Assembly (NCBI GenBank): GCA_021738385.1
Contig: JAIPCF010000017.1
Coordinates: forward strand, 1 to 41,314
Direction: 5' to 3'
Source of the DNA: Sulfuritalea sp.
GTDB taxonomy: Bacteria; Pseudomonadota; Gammaproteobacteria; Burkholderiales; Rhodocyclaceae
Length of the DNA stretch: 41,314 nt
Both the position numbers and the translations under genes were made by a program. The notes below the pieces were generated by a model. The model did not search any database, was not told the origin of the DNA, and saw only the letters and a list, made by a program, of their open reading frames with translations. Of this stretch, positions 37,624-41,314 are shown in pieces (the first letter of the stretch is position 1; each line of letters starts with the position of its first letter).

Positions 37624-38109
37624 ATGAACTCACAAGCGTTGGAGCGCCCGTTCAAGGTGCTTGGTATTCAGCAAATCGCCATCGGCGGCTCATCCAAAGA
37701 GCGCTTGAAAAAACTCTGGGGCGACATGCTCGGTCTGAGCGCAACGGGAAATTACGTCAGCGTGCGCGAAAATGTGGACGAAGACATCATGTCCATGGGC
37801 AGCGGTCCTTTCAAGGTTGAAGTCGACCTGATGCAGCCTCTTGATCCGGCAAAGAAACCGGCGGTGCATGAGCCCCCGCTCAATCACGTCGGACTGTGGA
37901 TCGATGACCTGCCGGTTGCCGTGGCATGGCTCACTGCGCAAGGTGTGCGCTTCGCTCCCGGCGGCATCCGCCGGGGTGCTTCAGGTCATGACATTACCTT
38001 CCTCCACCCCAAATCCAACGAGCAGTTTCCGATTGCCGGAGAAGGTGTCCTGATCGAACTGGTGCAGGCGCCGCCGGAAGTGATAGAAGCCTTTGCGAAA
38101 CTGGCGTGA
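37624..38109 (+). CDS. Glyoxalase/VOC-fold metalloenzyme
   Basis: A 161-residue protein with two VOC beta-alpha-beta-beta-beta modules. Manual alignment gives metal-ligand candidates Gln17 (GIQQIAIGG), Glu66 (KVEVDLMQP), His88 ([10 protein letters not shown]) and Glu145 ([10 protein letters not shown]). The set Gln-Glu-His-Glu is that of zinc glyoxalase I of human type, whereas E. coli GloA has His first. Length and the PPEVIEAF tail also resemble methylmalonyl-CoA-epimerase-like VOC proteins, so the substrate is open (hemithioacetal or CoA thioester). It lies 78 bases after chpA with its own ribosome site (GGAAGGA), and converges on the GGDEF gene. Confidence 0.82.
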   Translation: MNSQALERPFKVLGIQQIAIGGSSKERLKKLWGDMLGLSATGNYVSVRENVDEDIMSMGSGPFKVEVDLMQPLDPAKKPAVHEPPLNHVGLWIDDLPVAVAWLTAQGVRFAPGGIRRGASGHDITFLHPKSNEQFPIAGEGVLIELVQAPPEVIEAFAKLA

Positions 38110-38140
38110 CCGGAATACCGAATACCAATCGCCGGAAAAA

Positions 38141-39961
38141 CTAGCCGGCAAACACTCGATAACATCCGCCGCCGGATTCCTTCGCCGATTGCCTTGCCTG
38201 ATCAGCGTGGCGCAGCAGCTCGGGAAGTGACAGATCGCCCCCCGGAAACTTTGCCACACCAATACTGACGCTGACATCCAGTAGCATCCCAAGCACGCGT
38301 ATTGGTGCAGCCAGATTGTCGACGAGTTTTTCGGCGACCCGCTCGGCATCAGAGCTGCTGCCAAGCGCGGTGAGGACGATGCCGAATTCCTCGGCGTCCA
38401 GCCGCGCTACGGTATCAACCTCGCGCACCGCTGCACGAAACCTTTCCGACATATTCATCAACAGTTCATCGCCGATCGCATGACCATAGCGATCATTTAT
38501 CGCGCTGAAGTCATCTATTTGGATCAGCAACACGGCGATCTGTCCGTGCCCACGCCGCACCTGCTGCATCGATTGCTGCAATCGAGCGTCGAACAACAGG
38601 CGGTTGGCCAGACCGGTTAGCGCATCCATGTGCGCCAGCGCTTGCAGCTCACGCTTATGCACGCGCAATTGAGCATTGGCCTTTTCCAGTTCTTCGCTGC
38701 GCTCGACCACACGCCGCTCAAGACGTGCTTTTGATCGCTTCAATTCTCCGACCTGCTGCTGCTCGTATTCCAAAGCCTCATTCCGAGCTGTGTCGGCATC
38801 GTGTCGCAGTCCTTTGGTGCGGTCCGCCAAGGCAAATGACAGCAGCAAAATTTCAATTACGGTGCCCGCCTGAATCGCATACGAACTGAAGCTTGTGCTG
38901 GGTAAAAAACTCAGATTGCCCAGTCCGAACAAAACCACACCCAGCAGCAGCATCGCCCACGCCAGGACAAAACTGCCTGCGCCCGGCGCGGCGGCTCGCC
39001 AACTACGAACACCCACCAGCACTACCACTAGCGAAAAGCTGATGCCGGTGAACGTGGTAAGAATGGCCGCCAGACGATAAGGTGCCACCAGGGGTATCAG
39101 CATGCAAAGGGCAAACAGAACCGCGAGACCAATCACTGCGCCATCAACACGCGGCATTCGACGCTGTGTATCCAGAAAGCCGCGCGTCAACAGCGCGCCA
39201 AACAGCCCGGCGGCGGCAAACCCAAACACAAAAGAAAGATTGCCCCAGCCCGGCCAGCCCGGCCAAAGAAATTCGTTGCCCAATCCACTCAAGGACTGCA
39301 GACCAACGGCCATGCCCGCCACAAACAGAACATAGGCAAGGTAGGTTTGATCACGCAGCGAAAACCATTGCAACAGGTTGTAGAGCGCAAGTGCCAGCAG
39401 CATGCCGAGAAACACTGAATGTACGGTATAGCCGGCATTTGAGTTCCGCCAGAATGCCTCTGCCTGCCATAGCCGCAATGGAATAGTCAGCGTACCCTCG
39501 GACTCTATGCGCAGCCACACAGTGCCGGACTTCGCTCCATCCAGATGCAAAGGAAAAACAAAGTTTCGATGAGGTATTGGCCGCGTCGCAAACGGAAGCC
39601 GGTCGCCGGCACTCAGATGCTCACCATTCGGGCCGAAGTAGTCGACACGATCCAGTGTCGGGAACGCGACTTCCAGCAACATGTCTCGCGGTGCCGGCTC
39701 AGCCTCAACCGTGAAGCGCAACCACCATGCCGAGGCGGAGTAGCCGAAGTTGATCACCGCATCGCCCTTCAATGACATAGCGCTGAACTCTGCACCAAGA
39801 CGCTTGACGTCGTCCAGGGACAACTTGCCGCTCTCATCTTCCAGTATGGAAAGTTCTTGCCCCAGCGCTATTGACTCCTCGCCCGGTATCAAGCGTACCG
39901 CCGCCAGACTGGTACCGATGCAGCAAGACCAGCAACAAACGAGAATCAGGAAACGAAGCAT
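38141..39961 (-). CDS. Membrane GGDEF-domain protein with 7TMR-DISM sensor; degenerate A-site
   Basis: A 606-residue protein. After a signal peptide (about 1-21) comes a periplasmic DISM-type beta domain (WWLRFTVEAEPAPRDMLLEV, FPLHLDGAKSGTVWLRIES), then seven hydrophobic segments (about 180-390), a coiled coil rich in Glu, Arg and Gln (about 395-445) and a GGDEF domain to the end. The domain keeps MDALTGLANRLLFD, IDDFSAINDRYGHAIGDELL and SIGVAKFP. However, the active-site loop reads RLDAEEF (Asp522 and Ala523 replace the two glycines). The inhibitory site RxxD five residues upstream is intact (Arg513, Asp516). It may bind c-di-GMP rather than make it. It stands convergent to the VOC gene, immediately beyond the Pil-Chp operon. 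Confidence 0.92.
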   Translation of the reverse strand: MLRFLILVCCWSCCIGTSLAAVRLIPGEESIALGQELSILEDESGKLSLDDVKRLGAEFSAMSLKGDAVINFGYSASAWWLRFTVEAEPAPRDMLLEVAFPTLDRVDYFGPNGEHLSAGDRLPFATRPIPHRNFVFPLHLDGAKSGTVWLRIESEGTLTIPLRLWQAEAFWRNSNAGYTVHSVFLGMLLALALYNLLQWFSLRDQTYLAYVLFVAGMAVGLQSLSGLGNEFLWPGWPGWGNLSFVFGFAAAGLFGALLTRGFLDTQRRMPRVDGAVIGLAVLFALCMLIPLVAPYRLAAILTTFTGISFSLVVVLVGVRSWRAAAPGAGSFVLAWAMLLLGVVLFGLGNLSFLPSTSFSSYAIQAGTVIEILLLSFALADRTKGLRHDADTARNEALEYEQQQVGELKRSKARLERRVVERSEELEKANAQLRVHKRELQALAHMDALTGLANRLLFDARLQQSMQQVRRGHGQIAVLLIQIDDFSAINDRYGHAIGDELLMNMSERFRAAVREVDTVARLDAEEFGIVLTALGSSSDAERVAEKLVDNLAAPIRVLGMLLDVSVSIGVAKFPGGDLSLPELLRHADQARQSAKESGGGCYRVFAG

Positions 39962-40159
39962 GGCAAATTATGGAAAACGCAATCACTCACGGCGGATGTT
40001 TCTAAGCCATCAGCAGAACACGAAAACGTGTCGCGCCTTTTTTGTTTGGGATAGTCATCAAATTCTATCCGATTGAAACCTGTTCCCGGCACTGACGCAC
40101 ACGGACACGCGGCTTCATCTGGGTAGAATTGCCGCTCCTGGATTCTTGAGGTCGACCTA

Positions 40160-41248
40160 ATGCTTTTCAATTCTTACACCAATGCCGAGCTCACACTGTC
40201 CAATCGCATCGTTATGGCGCCGATGACACGCTGCCGCGCCGATCACCGGGATGCGGTGCCCAACGACCTGATTGTCGAGCATTATCGACAACGCGCCAGC
40301 GCCGGTTTGATCATCTCCGAGGGTGTGCCAGTATCCGATCGCGCGCGCGGCTATCTCAACACGCCGGCATTGTGGAACGAGGCACAGGCCGCCGGTTGGA
40401 AGCAGGTCACCGAAGCCGTGCATGCGGCTGGCGGCAAGATGTTCGCCCAGATCTGGCATTGCGGCCGCGTCGCACATGCGGCGCTACACGCCGACGGCAG
40501 CGCTCCGGCCGGTGCCTCCAACAAACCAGCCGCAACGCAGACCATGGTTCCCGACGCCAACGGCAAACCGGCGCCGACCGATTGCGGCCAACCCGAAGCA
40601 TTAAGCCTTCAGGAAATTCAGGGAGTCATTGCCGAGTTTGCCCATTCGGCAAAACTTGCCATGCTGGCCGGTTTCGACGGCGTCGAGATTCACGGCGCCA
40701 ACGGCTACCTGCTTGACCAGTTCCGCTGCCCGGCAGTGAACAACCGCAACGACGCTTACGGTGGCTCGCTCGCCAATCGCTACCGTCTGCTGCTCGAAGT
40801 GGTGGATGCCGTCGCCACGGAGGTTGGCCCGCAACGCATCAGCGTCAGGCAGTCTCCTTACGGCCGGGGCAATGGCATGATTGTCGATCCCGAGCCAATG
40901 AAAACCTACCCATGGCTGGCGCGCGAGCTAAACCAGCGCGAAATCGGTTTTTTGCATATCTACTGCCAAACGGCCGACTGGATACACGACGCCGGCCATT
41001 CGCTGATGCCGGCACTGCGCGACAACTTTCACGCTGGCATCATCGCCTGCGGCGGCTTCAAAAAAGTGGCCGCGTGCGAAGCGATCCTGGAACGCGGCCA
41101 CGCCGATCTAATTGCATTCGGAAAGCCCTTCATCTCCAATCCGGATCTGGTCGAGCGCCTGCGACAGGATGTTCCACTTGCCAAGTGGGATACGCCGACT
41201 TTCTATGCGGGCGGCGCCAAGGGCTACACCGACTACCCGACACTGTAG
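40160..41248 (+). CDS. Old Yellow Enzyme-family alkene reductase (NemA-like)
   Basis: A 362-residue FMN-dependent TIM-barrel. MLFNSYTNAELTLSNRIVMA and PMTRCRA are the standard OYE start. FMN and substrate residues appear in IWHCGRVAHA, FDGVEIHGANGYLLDQF (the His-Asn phenolate-binding pair and following Tyr) and NDAYGGSLANRYRLLLEVV. The C-terminal FMN phosphate site is IACGGFKK and ADLIAFGKPFISNPDL. It reduces activated C=C bonds or nitro groups with NAD(P)H. The ribosome site GAGG is about 9 bases before the ATG. It is divergent from the GGDEF gene. Confidence 0.93.
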   Translation: MLFNSYTNAELTLSNRIVMAPMTRCRADHRDAVPNDLIVEHYRQRASAGLIISEGVPVSDRARGYLNTPALWNEAQAAGWKQVTEAVHAAGGKMFAQIWHCGRVAHAALHADGSAPAGASNKPAATQTMVPDANGKPAPTDCGQPEALSLQEIQGVIAEFAHSAKLAMLAGFDGVEIHGANGYLLDQFRCPAVNNRNDAYGGSLANRYRLLLEVVDAVATEVGPQRISVRQSPYGRGNGMIVDPEPMKTYPWLARELNQREIGFLHIYCQTADWIHDAGHSLMPALRDNFHAGIIACGGFKKVAACEAILERGHADLIAFGKPFISNPDLVERLRQDVPLAKWDTPTFYAGGAKGYTDYPTL

Positions 41249-41271
41249 CGTTTTTCGCTGAGGCAAGTCAC

Positions 41272-41314
41272 AAAAACTCGGCGCTGGTGACACGGCAATG
41301 CCGTGTCACCGGCG
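41272..41314 (+). repeat. Dispersed core repeat followed by an inverted copy, cut by window edge
   Basis: AAAAACTCGGCGCTGGTGAC (from 41272) is the core repeat. It is followed at once by the inverse of its distal half, so GGTGACACGGCA and TGCCGTGTCACC form a perfect 12-bp palindrome around one base (41285-41309). The inverted half continues to the window end, suggesting a further head-to-head element beyond. Confidence 0.6.

Noticed and set aside
38131-38149. GCCGG-N9-CCGGC inverted repeat between the VOC and GGDEF genes as a terminator
   Set aside because: The stem is only 5 bp, overlaps the end of the GGDEF gene, and no T-run follows on either strand.

Overview
The window looks like a chromosomal segment of a GC-rich betaproteobacterium, most likely Rhodocyclales or a close relative. 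The reasons are the gene orders (RNase II-like/tonB/aroE/mtgA, and hemL-thiE-thiD next to rubredoxin and pilGHIJ-chpA), the protein flavour and the codon use. This placement is inferred from remembered gene neighbourhoods, not from a database search. I see no phage, plasmid, CRISPR, tRNA or rRNA. Most of the region is ordinary core genome, interrupted by a small island of repeats, decayed genes and a toxin-antitoxin pair.

Layout. 1-5266 (minus strand): a TetR-controlled RND efflux operon (tetR, lipoprotein adaptor, inner-membrane pump, then a second lipoprotein adaptor cut by the window edge). It has a clear promoter and a perfect palindromic operator. 5267-6173: a gene graveyard holding the C-terminal remnant of an AraC/GlxA-type regulator back to back with the C-terminal part of a dienelactone-hydrolase-like gene. 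6174-7121: a short methyl-accepting-type protein. 7363-9048: guaC and a GDSL lipoprotein esterase. 9049-10162: clusters of palindromic dispersed repeats around a higBA-type toxin-antitoxin pair. 10163-11194: a periplasmic alpha-carbonic anhydrase. 11378-13554: thiC and a small YkgJ-type cysteine-cluster protein.

13606-15907: a tightly overlapping uppP, YqiA-type esterase and rarD unit. 16045-18373: a TPR/glycosyltransferase-like protein and a SAM methyltransferase. 18420-23049: RNase II-like exonuclease, tonB, aroE and mtgA. 23216-24679: mgtE. 24834-28181 (minus strand): thiD, thiE, hemL and a Gdx/SugE-type SMR exporter. 28263-28451: rubredoxin.

28599-37545: the complete type IV pilus chemosensory (Pil-Chp) operon: two CheY-like regulators (pilG, pilH), a CheW-like adaptor (pilI), a receptor (pilJ) and a 1835-residue hybrid kinase (chpA/pilL) with several Hpt-like modules. 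It is followed by a glyoxalase-fold enzyme, a convergent membrane GGDEF protein whose active-site motif is degenerate but whose inhibitory c-di-GMP site is kept, and an Old Yellow Enzyme reductase.

No wholly new system stands out. The best leads are: (1) a dispersed repeat family (core AAAAGTCGGCGCTGG) that forms a small element with terminal inverted repeats and also lies in frame inside the coding sequence of an efflux adaptor; (2) the GGDEF protein with a lost A-site and retained I-site next to the pilus chemosensory operon; (3) the apparent deletion that fused two divergent genes tail-outward; (4) thiamine genes without a visible TPP riboswitch.
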